Assembly: GCA_949752745.1 (NCBI GenBank)
Contig: OX457025.1
Coordinates: 100,365,587 to 100,429,586, forward strand
DNA: 64,000 nt
Direction of reading: 5' to 3'
From: Protula sp. h YS-2021
Lineage: Eukaryota > Annelida > Polychaeta > Sabellida > Serpulidae
The position numbers were made by a program, and so were the translations under genes. This document shows, piece by piece, positions 1 through 11,830 of the stretch (the first letter of the stretch is position 1; every line of letters starts with the position of its first letter). The notes below the pieces were generated by a model. It had not been told where the DNA came from. It was given only the letters and a program-made list of their open reading frames with translations, and made no database searches.

Positions 1-850
1 GGGTGACCCCTCTCCACCGTCTTGAATCGATCATAGATGTGTGTGACCCCCCTCCACCGTCTTGAATCGACCATAGATGCATGTGACCCCCCTCCCCCGT
101 CTTGAATCGACCATAGATGCGTGTGACCCCCTCCAACGTCATGAATCGACCATAGATGTGTGTGACCCCCCTCCCCCATCTTGAATCGACCATAGATGCG
201 TGTGACCCCCTCCAACGTCATGAATCGACCATAGATGTGTGTGACCCCCCTCCCCCATCTTGAATCGACCATAGATGCGTGTGACCCCCCTCCACCGTCT
301 TGAATCGACCATAGATGCGTGTAAACCTATCCCCAGTCTTGAATCAACCATAGATGTGTGTGACCCCCCTCCCCCGTCTTGAATCGACCATAGATGCGTG
401 TGACCCCCTCCCCCGTATTGAATCGACCATAGATGCGTGCGATCCCCCTCCCCCGTCATGAATTGACCATAGATGCGTGTGACCCCCTCCCCCGTCTTGA
501 GTCGACCATAGATGCGTGTGACCCACTGCCCCGTCATGAATTGACCATAGATGCGTGTGAACCCCTCCCCCGTCATGAATCGACCATAGATGTGTGTAAC
601 CCCCCTGCCCCGTCATGAATCGTCCATAGATGCGTGTGACCCCCTGCCCCCCACGTCTTGAATCGACCATAGATGCGTTTGACCCCCCTCTATCGTGGTG
701 AATCGACCATAGATGCGTTTGACCCCTCTCTATCGTGGTGAATCGCCCATAGACGTGTGTGACCCCCTTCTCCCGTTGTGAATGGACCATAGATGCGTGT
801 GACCCCCCCCCCCCCCGTCATGAATCGCCCATAGATGCGTGTGAGCCTCC
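1..850. repeat. 40-bp minisatellite array
   Basis: About 21 tandem copies of a 40-bp unit with core GAATCGACCATAGATG followed by a C-rich stretch. The array runs off the left edge of the window. The unit is not a multiple of three, and the open frames across it only reflect its lack of stops. I see no gene in it. Confidence 0.95.
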
Positions 851-1097
851 CTCTCCCTTCCCAGCACAACCACCCCAGTGAGTCCGTACGAACAAATAGA
901 AACATTGGAAGACAATTAAGTCTCTGCTGAACGTGCAAAAGACATTGGCGAAAAGTCTAAATTGCAATTAGGATTGTCTTTCTGGCTGCCGTGTACAGGC
1001 TTCGTGAGAACAGCCCTGTGCTCTCAGTCCCCCCCCCCCCCCCCCCTCATTCTTGTCGCAGAAAGTTCTGGAACAGCTCAAGACCCGTGATAAGCGG
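851..1097. other. No gene seen; poly-C tract
   Basis: This is unique-looking DNA between the minisatellite and the hAT remnant. A run of about 20 C bases lies near 1028-1047. No ORF shows protein-like composition. Confidence 0.5.
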
Positions 1098-2177
1098 CAG
1101 GGTTCCCATTTCCGTGCGTTTGTGCGTGATTCGCGCACAAACACGCACACTTTTGAAGAGTCGGGGGTACAGTCACGCACAGAAATTCCTGTGATAAACA
1201 CATTTAAATAATGTTGTCCAAGTCAAAGATGAGTTCATATCAAATTTGTTAGACGAATTTGATAAAATATTTCCAGAGGCCGACATGAAAATTTTGAAGA
1301 ATCTCAATTTAATTCTGAATCCAAAGCTTCTGCCGGTCGATAGTGATGGCATTAGAAATCACGGAAACGAGGCAATGGAAGAGATTTTAAAGGCTTTTGC
1401 ACAAGGCGAAAATGCAATAATCAGCGCTGAGGAAACTAGAAATTCTTTTCTTAGCTTCATATATCTGGTAAATAACAGTAGAAATGACCAACTAACAGCG
1501 TTTTGCTTACAAGTAATGACCGACTATCAGGAAATTTTTCCAAATTTTGCAAAACTGGCTTGCATACTACAGGTTACCACTCTTACAAGTGTTCCCTGTG
1601 AACGGGGGTTTTCTCAACAAAATATTATTTATGGTAAATTAATAAACAAATTGTCCTCCCAGTCGGTTTCAAACAAGATATTGATAAGAAGTGTGACGTC
1701 GTCAAAAACATTTGATGAACAGTCTTTACTTTCTCGTTCACGGGAAGTATTTATGCGAACCTGCAGAAGTAAGTTTAAGTAAAATGTGCACGGTACCCAA
1801 AAAATTCTAGCTTTCACACAAAATTTGTGAAATTTATTTCTCTTTAGTTAAGATGTTACTGCAGGGCGATTGACTAAATTTAAAATTTTGAGTTAGTAAT
1901 CTTACTGCAACCATTGCAAGGTATTTAGTTCAGTGGATTCAAAACTGCTACTGTAAGGGAGTAGTATTAGTTTTCTTTTATTATTGTGATGGCAGTGTTT
2001 TCCGTTTTGTTTGCTTGCGTAAATGTTGACCACTACTAATGGTCCTGAGATGTTCGGTGAATGTTTTATACATTTTACTTGTGAAGTGACCGAAACCCCA
2101 TTTTTTCGCGTTCACGCACAGTTTTCAATAAGTGGGGGTACAAAAACCCCCATTTTCAAAAGTCAATGGGAACCTTG
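1098..2177 (+). mobile_element. hAT-like DNA transposon remnant
   Basis: The boundary is proposed from a short inverted repeat: CAGGGTTCCCATT at 1098 and AATGGGAACCTTG ending at 2177. Both ends then carry related inner blocks (TTTTGAA, GGGGGTAC, GCGTGA-type motifs). The flanks AAGCGGCA and AAGCGCCT match at 6 of 8 bases, as an eroded 8-bp hAT target duplication might. The interior holds a transposase C-terminal fragment at 1198-1782. The full element would be several kb, so this is an internally deleted copy. The TIR/TSD reading is an inference; the transposase fragment is the stronger evidence. Confidence 0.55.
1198..1782 (+). pseudogene. hAT transposase C-terminal fragment (ZNF862-like)
   Basis: The frame is open from a TAA at 1195-1197 to the stop at 1780-1782, without an ATG near its start. 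Near the C-terminus it contains LTSVPCERGFSQQN followed by an alternating hydrophobic helix. This is the pattern of the hAT C-terminal dimerisation domain as found in ZNF862/KIAA1586-type proteins. The preceding segment (VKDEFISNLLDEFDKIFPE) fits the end of the hAT catalytic region. The N-terminal zinc finger and most of the RNase H-like catalytic core are missing, so it is a truncated remnant and not a working transposase. Alternatively it could be the last exon of a domesticated hAT-derived gene, but no upstream exon is visible. Confidence 0.7.
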
Positions 2178-3714
2178 AAGCGCCTTGTTTCACAACTATA
2201 AACAAGCGGAAAATGCCCCGTTTTTGTCTATGCTTTGTTCCTCATTTTATAGTAATATTTTTTTTGTGTCAAGTTTTATGACTGTTTTTTTTTAAGGCGA
2301 ACAATACAACAGATGCTGCGACCATCTCAACACGAGGCTGTCATCTTCCGCGTGACGTAATACTCTTGTGTCTTCACAAACAGAAGAGTAATAATTTGGC
2401 AGGCTGCCAGAAAGGCCCGGTGTGGCTGTGTGGCCTGTTACCTTTTCGTGTGTGTGTGTGCGTTGGGGAGTTCCAAGGGGGCTACGCATCTTCCTCCCCC
2501 TCCCCCTCCCCTTGAGAATTTCTCTTCCCTTTTCTACATGAAAATTTAACCCCTTTCTCTGGCAAGTACCACGTGTGTGACTTTCTCGTGACCGGGCCTG
2601 TTGTTGACATAATATCAGACTCCACTAACAAGCTCGCGTCGTTAAGTTCACACACTAGCCATGCCCTGACCTTTCAACATCACGAAGCCACTCAAATTAT
2701 TTAAAAAAAACCTTCAATGCCAAAAAAAATGTAATAATAATAACAATCACAAAAACTGACAACACGCGTGTGGAGAGCTGTCATTGTATCGCTACGAACT
2801 GAAGCACTCCACTTAATATCTGTGCTGCTACACACAAATATAGTATGATACCTTAAACAAGCTATTTTTTTGTAATTTAATGTATAGAATTTGTTCCCGA
2901 CAATTGGAGATTAACGGATGTGTTAGTGGTGTAGGGGAGTGAGAGCTTTAATGGATGCTGTTTAAGTGTAACTGATAACTCACTGGGAATCGTTGAAAAG
3001 TGCGGGGAAATGCTAACACGGATAGGCGTTATCTGTCTAGCATCATGCAAAGCGATAAGGGGCCACCGGCAAGGCAGGATAGCGTTATTGGCTCTAAGTA
3101 ATCCCCCAACTAATCACAGGACGCCAAATATCCCTCAAGAGTGCGTTCTAATAGCCCGTGCCCCTGCAACGGTAGCAATACACGAAAAAAAAACAAGCGT
3201 TATTTAAGCGTCTAAAACAAGACGCGTGGCAATTGCATGGAGAGAAAAGGGACACAAGGGATCCGGTGTCAACACCTCGGTAATGCTAAAGGTTAACTTG
3301 GATTATGCTTAAGCACAGTTAACACGCGGCAGAGCGACCGTCGTGCCCGGTATCTCGGTCGGTCGGTAAATGCGCGGAATTCTGTACCAATGCTCATCAT
3401 TGGCCGCGTCCCCCTACCACTGCGTTCGGACAAATGAATACCGGGAAATGACTGGGAGGTTTATATAGGGAGGTTTAGTTCGCTGTGATTACGTACCTGC
3501 GACGCAGTGGAGGGCACCGCGTACAAGTTATCCTCGTCACGAAACCTCGCTAAAATCTGTAATTAAAAATTAAAAAGACCGTGAATGAATGATCGCTTGG
3601 GAATTAGGCTGATGTGAGGAGCGCCATTTTGTAACATGCGCCTCTCAGCCGTGGATAGTTGAGAATATTAGGAGTGACTGTTGTTGTCAAACGCGGAGGG
3701 ATTTTTTGACGTCA
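2178..3714. other. No gene seen
   Basis: The sequence is of mixed composition, with short T and A runs and a pyrimidine tract near 2490-2515. Open frames are short and not protein-like. No tandem array or inverted repeat stood out. Confidence 0.4.
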
Positions 3715-4025
3715 TAGTGTGTGCCTTAATATAGAAGGTCACGTGATTGTGTGCCCGAGTCTATTGAATCCATGATTACTACCTGGTTGTGTATCTGTGC
3801 GAGTCACGTGGTGCTGCGTCCGTGTGGATCACGTGATGGTATGTTCATGTAGATCATTTGCTTGTGTATCCACGTAGACCACGTGACTGTGTGTCCATGC
3901 AGAGCACCTGATGGCGTATTTTACCATATAGATCACGTGATTGTTTATCCGCGTAGATGACGTGATTTGATATTCGTGCAATCACATGATAACATGTGCG
4001 TGTAGGTCACGTGACGACGTGTTCG
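3715..4025. repeat. Degenerate repeat rich in CACGTGA motifs
   Basis: About eight copies of a diverged unit of roughly 35-45 bp, each built around TCACGTGA or a one-base variant followed by TGTGT and a GCGTAGA-type segment. CACGTG is palindromic and is the canonical E-box. A second, unlinked cluster of the same motif lies at 58460-58940. Confidence 0.7.
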
Positions 4026-4469
4026 CATGCCAACAGAACAGAAATCTTGACAGCCGTAAGAGTGATAACAACCCTAATAGCTAACAGCAACTATTTGGAT
4101 TAATCATTCATTTGCGAAAGCAGGCTGTTATTGTTTTTATAACGCCCCTAATGACAGCTAATGAACTTGGTGCTAAAAGCTGCAACCGGATTAGTGCGGC
4201 CATTTATTACAAACACCTGAGGACACAACTGAACAGAACACCATTAGATATGGCCGCCCCCTTACGGGTGTGTGACATCATTGCGAAGCAAATAAAAACC
4301 ATTATTCATAATGCAGGTTATTTATTTATTAAAAAATAATCTGAAAATCACGGTATCTAAATGGTAAAGGTGACGATAAGATAACGCAGTAAGTGCAAAA
4401 AGACTTCAGGATAGCGATGTATTGAGATCTCCTCTTAGTAGCTCTCAGTGTAACAGTCAACGAACGGAA
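4026..4469. other. No gene seen
   Basis: Unique-looking DNA between two repeat arrays. It has no convincing coding frame. Confidence 0.4.
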
Positions 4470-4927
4470 TAACTGCTGCATGGACGTGTGCCCTCGGCAA
4501 TAACTGCTGCATGGACGTGTGCCCTCGGCAATAACTGCTGCATAGACGCGTGCCCTCGGCAATAACTGCTGCATGGACGTGTGTCCTCGGCAATAACTGC
4601 TGCATGGACGCGTGTCCTCGGCAATAACTGCTGCATGGACGCGTGCCCTCGGCAATAACTGCTGCATGGACGTGTGTCCTCGGCAATAACTGCTGCATGG
4701 ACGTGTGTCCTCGGCAATAACTGCTGCATGGACGTGTGTCCTCGGCAATAACTGCTGCATAGACGCGTGTCCTCGGCAATAACTGCTGCATGGACGTGTG
4801 TCCTCGGCAATAACTGCTGCATGGACGTGTGTCCTCGGCAATAACTGCTGCATGGACGTGTGCCCTCGGCAATAACTGCTGCATAGACGTGTGTCCTCGG
4901 CAATAACTGCTGCATAGACGCGTGCCA
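4470..4927. repeat. 31-bp minisatellite array
   Basis: About 15 copies of a 31-bp unit, AACTGCTGCATGGACG plus TGTGYCCTCGGCAAT. Variation is mostly C/T, at GTGTCC versus GTGCCC and TGG versus TAG. The period is not a multiple of three, and all long frames here are repeat translations. Confidence 0.95.
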
Positions 4928-5769
4928 GTGACAATAACGGAGTGAGTGGAAATTGCCGGAAGTGCGATGATTAATGTTCGTGTTTTGATTGAACGAAAAA
5001 AAAATCAAATTCGAAGCTGCTGCAGTACCCACGGATAAAGCATGGAATCTGTAGACGATCGCTGGGAGCCAGTCAGGGACTGCGCGAATCGAGGAGTGGC
5101 CTTGCAAAGGTCAAGTAGCATGCGGGAGTCAAGGTCAAACAGTGTATTCATGCGCGGCGCTCCGGCATATGTGACGCGGCCAAGGAGAGGCAAGTGGGTG
5201 GAGGAATACGCCTTCCGCTACGAGAAAGAGGTACCCGTGTGTAAATTTTTTTATACAATGTGACGTCACGAACACACGTGGCATGGGTTGACGAAAAAAA
5301 GTGCTGTCCAAACATTACGATATCTAAGTATTGTCCATTAGTGGTCGTGACGTCATTCGAACACACTCAGCCCATGGGAAGGTTTTTGTTTACTTCTATT
5401 TATTTATTTATTGTTGTTGTTTTTTTGTGTATGTGGGCTCAAATATTTAATATGCACCAACAAGTAAGATCTGCAAGGACGTTTTACTGTAGACCTTGTT
5501 TAGACTAGATGGTATATAACCAAATCGCCGTCAAAGATGAGAAATCTACCTCTCAGCAAGGTTGTGTGATGGAATACACCCCCACCCCCCACCCCTGCCT
5601 GGTTTAGCGTGTTTTACTGCGCTCTCCCCACCCAATAGATATCTCGCTTGTAAGATTTACAACGTGACTGTCATGGCGTCTAAGCGTGGTGAGAAATACC
5701 ACGTGACTGTCATGGTGTCTACGCTTGGTGAGAAATACGTCTATTGGACTTTATTTTAATCCTTTCTGT
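4928..5769. other. No gene seen; one 41-bp direct repeat
   Basis: Mostly unique DNA. At about 5660-5745 a unit containing ACGTGACTGTCATGG and TGGTGAGAAATAC occurs twice in tandem. No supported coding region. Confidence 0.4.
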
Positions 5770-6175
5770 GACGTTTATTGGACGTAGCGTCGTAACGTCT
5801 AGCGAACGTGTTAGGTCTAGTGGTATGTTTTCTTTTAGAGGTGTCTTGTTTGTGGTGTTTTGTCGTTTTGGGGTGCCTTGTCGTGTGGTATGTTGTCGTT
5901 ATGAAGTGTCTTGACGTTTTGATGTGCCTTTTCGTTTGAGGTGCTTTTCCTTTTGGGGTACAATTTGGAGTGCTTTGTCCAGTGATATGTTGTGGTTTAG
6001 AGGTACCTGACATTTTGAGGTACCTGGCGTTTTGAGCTGTCGTAGTTTTTGCAGTGCCTTGACATTTTAACGTGGGTTGACATTTTGAGTGCGTTGACAT
6101 TTTGAGGTGCGTCGACATTTTGAAGTGTGTTGATGTTTTGAGGTGTGTTGACGTTTTGAGCTGCTTTGTCGTTTT
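5770..6175. repeat. Degenerate short repeat with TTGACATTTTGAGGTG units
   Basis: About 20 diverged copies of a unit of about 18-22 bp (GTCGTTTTGAGGTG, TTGACATTTTGAGTG and variants). The copies are clearer toward the right end. Confidence 0.75.
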
Positions 6176-7887
6176 TGCCTGTTTCTTGAATCAGCGTAGA
6201 CCGATTGCCGAAGCCTCGCTTCTTAAGTAAAAGCAGAAAGTCCACACAACGCTTTCCGCCTACTTTTTTTAGGCGGGAATCAGCCCCAGTAAGAGGAGAT
6301 AGAGACAAGTCTGGCTTCCCCCATCTGGGCAGAAGCTGCCACGGGGGCCCAATGGTGCTTCAGTTCTCTATAAAACGGCATTAAAAACTCGAAGGGAGTA
6401 GATCGTTATATATATCATATATTGTATTATTTATTTATATATCACATTATATATTTTTGGTCAGTCGCCAAAACTCTTTTAAGAACCGCAATAAAAAGTT
6501 TAATACTTGTTTCACAAATATGAAAAAATGAATAAATCCAGTTCTTGTCTTACCCTGAAAGTAAACGTTTGTTGTTGAGGCGAAGAGTGCAGCTTGGTGC
6601 AATGTCCCTTGGCATAGTCTTCTCTTCAATTCGGCTCTTTAAACAGCGGATTCTTAGTACAGGATTTGGAAGTCTACTGTTTATGTTTTCCCAGTTGTCT
6701 TCTGCTTTGCTTTAAGGAGCAGCAAATTAAAAATAGCACTTTGGAATTTGTAAATCCTAGGCTGTTTTTGTTTTACAAACCAAAGGGGGTGATCTCATAA
6801 CCGCTTGGTTGCAATACTTTGTAGTTTGTTTTTGTTTTTAATCTGTGTGAAATCATTTTTATCTTTGGCGCCAAAACCACAGCAATTAATTTAGTGTGTA
6901 TCTTCTGAAATGCAAGTTATGTGTAGACTTCAATCCCACCCCCTTCTCCCTTCCCCTCCCCCCATGGAGCTTTTTTATTGGATGACGGATCCGTGTGGTA
7001 TCCGGAACTGATCCCTGATGTGTTGAATTAAACAGAACAGGTGAAATCGCTTTCTTTTACTTCGGGCATAAAATACAGTTTTCACCAACAGACCAGTGAA
7101 ATCCTTTGGATAAACCAAGCGGTCTAGATCTGCATATTCACTTGAGAAAATTGTATCAAAATTTAGTTAGGAACAATAGCACTTTTGCACATACACTTTT
7201 TCGAATTTCGTATTGGTGATTCTTTTTTTTCGCTCTTATGCAACAAGGAGTTAAAAACAAACGGGTATGGCTACTAAACATTTGATAAGAGATCTATTAA
7301 AGAAAATATATAAATATCAGTGAATTAAGGGTCTTAAGGACGAGTCACCTTTATTCTCAGAAAACATAAATGTAAAAAAAAACTCAGAAAACATTTATTT
7401 TGTTGATTTGAGGGGCCCTTAATTTCCTGTGGAGATAAATTAAATATAGAAAGTGGGGTGCAAAACATAAAGAATAATAAATATGTGTTTAAAAACCAGT
7501 GGAAGAAAAAAGAACGACAAGGCATTGTTACTTGATTTGTAATGAAGAATAATCTATGTTTGAGAAAAATGACAAATGATAGAGAGAGGAGTGAGGGGTG
7601 CAATTCTCAAACAATGATATCTCTTGTGTGACGCGGGGGAGGGCGGCTTGAATTGAAATTGCGTTACGGAAATACTACCCACAGGATCACGAATACTGAA
7701 AATAAAAGAAAGAAAACAAGCGAAAGGTTACGCGAAAAATTGTGTCACGTGACTTCGCTTGTGTAGTGTTAAACAGCATTTTGTACTGTCGGCAAAAGGA
7801 TATCATTTGAAAGCGTAAAAATGCTACATTTAATGTCTTAAAACTGGACTGGTTTGATTAGTGAAGAGCGGACCTATCACAGACAAA
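6176..7887. other. No gene seen; likely upstream region of the 7888 exon
   Basis: AT-rich intergenic DNA with short T and A runs. The part next to 7888 would contain the promoter and 5' UTR or an upstream intron of that exon, but no TATA box or splice acceptor can be assigned with confidence. Confidence 0.4.
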
Positions 7888-9006
7888 ATGAACTTTTCAA
7901 GTTTTCTTAAACCAAGCAGCCCTCGGCCTAAATCGTTACGTAGCAGCGAGGTGGAGAAGAAATCAAAATCACCGGAACCTACAACACCGGAACGGAAGCT
8001 GTCGACGAAAAAATCGCCAGAGGGCAGCGGTGCGACGACGTCAAAGACGGGGACGAAAAGTACGACGGCGACGAAGACAACAGCGGGTAAAAAGACAACA
8101 GTGTCGTCGACACTGTATGCGACGACTGCAGCGTCGCGCGCGCGTCAAAAGGCGGCGGCCGAATCGCTGAGTCGCTCCGGAAGCGCGGTCGGAAAACGTA
8201 AAGATGGGACGTTAGGACTGACGACGTCGGGACGTACTCTGACGTCGAGTGGCACAGGTCGCTCTTTGACGACGAGCGGTAGCGGGCTAGAGCGAAAAAG
8301 ACGCGAGCCAGGCGCAAGCTCTGGTGGGTCAAGAACGGATAGAAAGAAGAAAGACGCCAGTGCTACCGGACGAAGGATGAGCGCTTCTGGGACAACGCCG
8401 GATAATAAATCTAAGAAAGAAAGCTCCACCACTTCAGATAGAAAGAAAAAGGAATCAACTTTGAGGGAAGAAAAAACAACGCATAAAGTGAAAACAAAAT
8501 CACCAACAAAAGAGGAGAAAAAAGAAGATCATCAAAGGGAAGAAAAACGGAAGGAGAAGAAGAAATCGACTTCTTCAAAAGATGGCGAGAAAAAGGAATC
8601 TTCTAGAGATGTCAAGCGTAAAACGTCGACGTCACGTGACGAAAAACACAAAGAATCGACGTCATCAAAAGATTCCACGAGGGAGGATAAAAAACGCAGA
8701 TCACGTGATTCGAAATCGTTAAGTAAACGTGTGGCAAGCATTCTGTCAGGTCGCAGAACGCCAGATCTCGTGGCCCAATCAGAATCATCGGATATGTCAC
8801 GTGACACGGACGCGGAACTTGCCCAGCCGGGGACGTCGTATGTGAACGAAGCAGACGAGATGACAGATGGGCGGGAAGAAGTGAAGGAAGTCTCGAAATG
8901 GCCGTGGAATATTCGGATAATACGGACGGTGAGCCTGAAGAAACCATTCGATCGCTCTGACCCGAAGAGGTGCTCCGACCCGCCTCCTTTCGGCTCGTCA
9001 GCGCAG
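7888..9006 (+). CDS. Putative host coding exon, Lys/Ser/Thr-rich disordered protein
   Basis: I chose the ATG at 7888 (MNFSSFLKPSSPRPK). The frame can be extended upstream to 7861 only through a GTG. The exon is 1119 bp, exactly 373 codons, and ends at CAG|GTAAGT, a near-consensus splice donor, giving a phase-0 exon. Without splicing the frame reaches a stop at 9052-9054. The product is almost entirely low complexity: Ser/Thr-rich with SGTGRSLTTSGSG-like stretches at about residues 90-145, then Lys/Glu/Arg-rich runs at about 170-290. A more ordinary segment near the end contains WPWNIRIIRTVSLKKPFDRS. CpG-rich codon use differs from the AT-rich flanks, which supports real coding. I do not recognise the family. 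A charged, disordered N-terminus of a nuclear or cytoskeletal protein is possible but unproven. Confidence 0.55.
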
Positions 9007-9785
9007 GTAAGTGGAAGCGATCAGCGTTGTCGCCCACACAGTGCCATCCAGTAGTGAGTCAGACATGGATCACCACCGTGTAATTAAATCACGACGTTTT
9101 TTTTCTCTTAATTAAGAAAACGCTACCCAGTTCTCGAAAATTGTGTCAGAGCATTCTTATTTGTTTATCCCTAATTTGATTTTATTGGTGTTTTCTTCTT
9201 TTTATTTATTTATGTTGCGGAAGTGAATACTGGAATGAAAATGGCACTCCCAAAGAGTTTGTAGGCCAGGCGTTTGCGCGGGGGAGGCGGGGGGGGGGCG
9301 GGAGGGACATCTTCCCCCTTGTCACTCACTATCAGCGAACTTTAAACAGAATAGCAGCAACGGTTTCCAGCTGTAGCCAAAATTAGCATTTTTGTTCTAG
9401 TAACAAGCCAGTGCTAATGGGTTGCTTTCATTTTCAAAACAAGCTGTTGCGATATTTCTTTTTAAACTGATCGATCGATAACATATCGGAGCGCTTCCCA
9501 CCATATTTTTCGGTTTTTTTTTTTTTATGATCGAACTTTTCAAATGTCGGATTTTTTAATGGGATTTTTAAAACTACAAGGCCAAGAAGAAAATATTGTT
9601 ATTGTTGCAAAGGTGTCGATTTTAAGTGATTTTATTGTTTACTTGTTTATTATTGCGAAAAACAAATTACAAAAGACCATACGTCACAGTTTGTTCTATT
9701 TCAAAAGCAATTAGTTTTCGTGATATAAAATTAAAAATAAAATAAAAATGCGGAAGGGGTGGTTTTCTTGCAAGGGGAGAAGGGT
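9007..9785. other. No gene seen; possible intron of the 7888 gene
   Basis: This begins with the GTAAGT donor and is AT-rich with T runs and a G-rich tract at about 9280-9305. No downstream exon with a matching acceptor was identified in the window. Confidence 0.35.
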
Positions 9786-10160
9786 TTCGGTCTGTGGACA
9801 CGGGGGAAGGGGTTCGGTCTGTGGATACGGGGGAAGGGGTTCGGTCTGTGGACACGGGGGGAGGGGTTCGGTCTGTGGACACGGGGGAAGGGGTTCGGTC
9901 TGTGGACACGGGGGGAGGGGTTCGGTCTGTGGACACGGGGGAGGGGGTTCGGTCTGTGGACACGGGGGAAGGGGTTCGGTCTGTGGACACGGGAGGAGGG
10001 GTTCGGTCTCTGAACACGGGAGAAGGTTTTTTTTCTCTGGACACGGGAGGAGGGGTTCGGTCTGTGGACACGGGGGAAGGGGTTCGGTCTCTGGACACGG
10101 GGGAAGGGGTTCGGTCTGTGGACACGGGGGAAGGGGTTCGGTCTGTGGACTCGGGAGAAG
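9786..10160. repeat. 27-bp minisatellite array
   Basis: About 14 copies of a 27-bp unit, GGTTCGGTCTGTGGACAC plus GGGGGAAGG. The period is a multiple of three, so frames stay open on both strands, but this is repeat translation. Confidence 0.95.
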
Positions 10161-11076
10161 GGTACTTGATACGGGACTGGTGTGATGGTTTGAGCTGGTC
10201 TTATCGTCCAATGTCATTGTATTTTGAAAGTAGAAAGCTGTTTTTCTACTAAACAAGGATGAGCATGAAATAAAATATAGACCTTGTTTTTATACGTCAA
10301 ACAAAGTTCCATAACACCTCCCCCCCTCCCCTCTAGCGGCCCCACCCCACCCCACGGCCTCTCAAGGCACGCCCTCTTAGCCCCTGGCCTCGGACATCCG
10401 TTTGCCATGGTCACACAGGGTGGATAGGAAGTCCTGTTCTTAATTTTAAATCTAAGATACCAAAAAAAGCTGTTGATTTCCACGAATTTTCCGTGAATTC
10501 GAGCCTGTGTTTGTTACCAGTGCCACAAGCATGTTTTAGCAGGCTCTTGCAGCAGCGCTAAGTCTTCACTTGCACTTGTTTTCAAAGCTGACGGCAATTT
10601 TCTTAAATCTAAAACCACCAGATAAACATAGAAAATTGCGCAGTCTTTAGTTTTAAAAGACTCATTGGATCTGATATACTGCAGCTTTGTTTCATGCCGT
10701 TTACGAATCCAAACATCTTCTGGATGCTGCAAATTAGATTCTGTGTTCCTGCAATTAGAGGAGGTTTGGTAGTTCTCAGAGGCAATTGAGGGAGGTCGTT
10801 TTTTTGTTGCCCTTTCCCAGCCACACTGCCAAGGAAAAACTCTAAATATAAATTCATTATTTTCAATTAACAAATATAAACTTCATTTTGAACTTTTGTG
10901 TTAGTTCAAAGATTTATTTTGAGTTTGTTTTGAGGCATTATTGACCAGTAATTCAACTAAGCTTTAGGTCAACATTTGCGTGACTGGTCAATAATATTTT
11001 CCTGTTGACTCGAAATTGTTGATATCTGTTTTGTTACATGGCTTATCTGGCGTTTAGATTACAAATGGCTACAATA
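10161..11076. other. No gene seen
   Basis: Unique-looking AT-rich DNA with a C-rich stretch near 10318-10352. No supported coding region. Confidence 0.4.
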
Positions 11077-11830
11077 CCAAGTAAACATTGCAACTTTCGA
11101 TGAAAGCTGGATAGACGTCGCACTCGACGTCAGGTCAACGTCGCGTTTTGGTTTTCGTGACAGTCGAAAAAAAAACACGTCTACCGTCTGACTTTGGATA
11201 GCTGTCGATTATCAAACACATGTTCAACGTGGAATGGAAGTCGAAACAACATCTCTCTCCCGACGTTATACACACGTCGGGGAAATATTGATCTTGAATC
11301 GCCATTTTGGAAGCCACAATCACAGTGTGCCGACCCCTCCGTCACAGTACTCCCTTGGGCCATCGGATCATCCAGAATATGCAGGAATTCGATTTTCATG
11401 AATATTTCTCAAAAGTAAATGGGAAAAACTTGCCCACTTTTGAAATTCTTATATTTTGCGGCCTCGTTTTGGTCTATTTTTAAAAGTGATCTGTCATGAC
11501 TACCATTTCCGGTTAGCGATGATTCAAGGTGTTTTTTTTTTTTTTGGTTTTGAGTCCGACGTCGATTTTTCGACGCCGATTCTACGTTACACCAAAGACG
11601 TTGATTAGACGTCGAACAAAGTTGTGTTTTGATTGCGACCAAAAGCAGCGTCTAAACAACGTTGCTTTCTAACGTCTATTCAACGTTAGTATCAAAAACG
11701 CTGGTTAGACGTTGATCTTTGGTCACGACCAATAACAGCCAAAATACAACCAGAGTTAATGTTGTGCTTTTGTGGAGTCGACGGCGCAACCTCAAATCGA
11801 CGTTGGATCGATCTTAGGATGTTTACTGGG
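11077..11830. mobile_element. MITE-like element copy 1, GACGTC/AACGTT-rich
   Basis: The ends are CCAAGTAAAC at 11077 and GTTTACTGGG at 11821-11830, a short imperfect inverted repeat. Both halves are packed with GACGTCG, CAACGTC and AACGTTG motifs in opposing orientation, so the element could fold on itself. The centre has a unique block near 11420-11530 (GCCTCGTTTTGGTC, ATGACTACCATTTCC) that recurs in the copy at 21231-22008. It has no coding capacity, so it is a non-autonomous DNA element. I could not identify the superfamily or a clear target duplication. Confidence 0.65.

Noticed and set aside
139..790. Overlapping long open frames on the minus strand
   Set aside because: They are translations of the 40-bp minisatellite; frames overlap and encode only repeat motifs.
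4329..5107. Three minus-strand ORFs of 149-216 codons
   Set aside because: The 31-bp repeat puts the same peptide in all three frames in turn; no unique protein sequence.
9667..10256. Pro-rich and Gly-rich ORFs on both strands
   Set aside because: 27-bp minisatellite translated in several frames.
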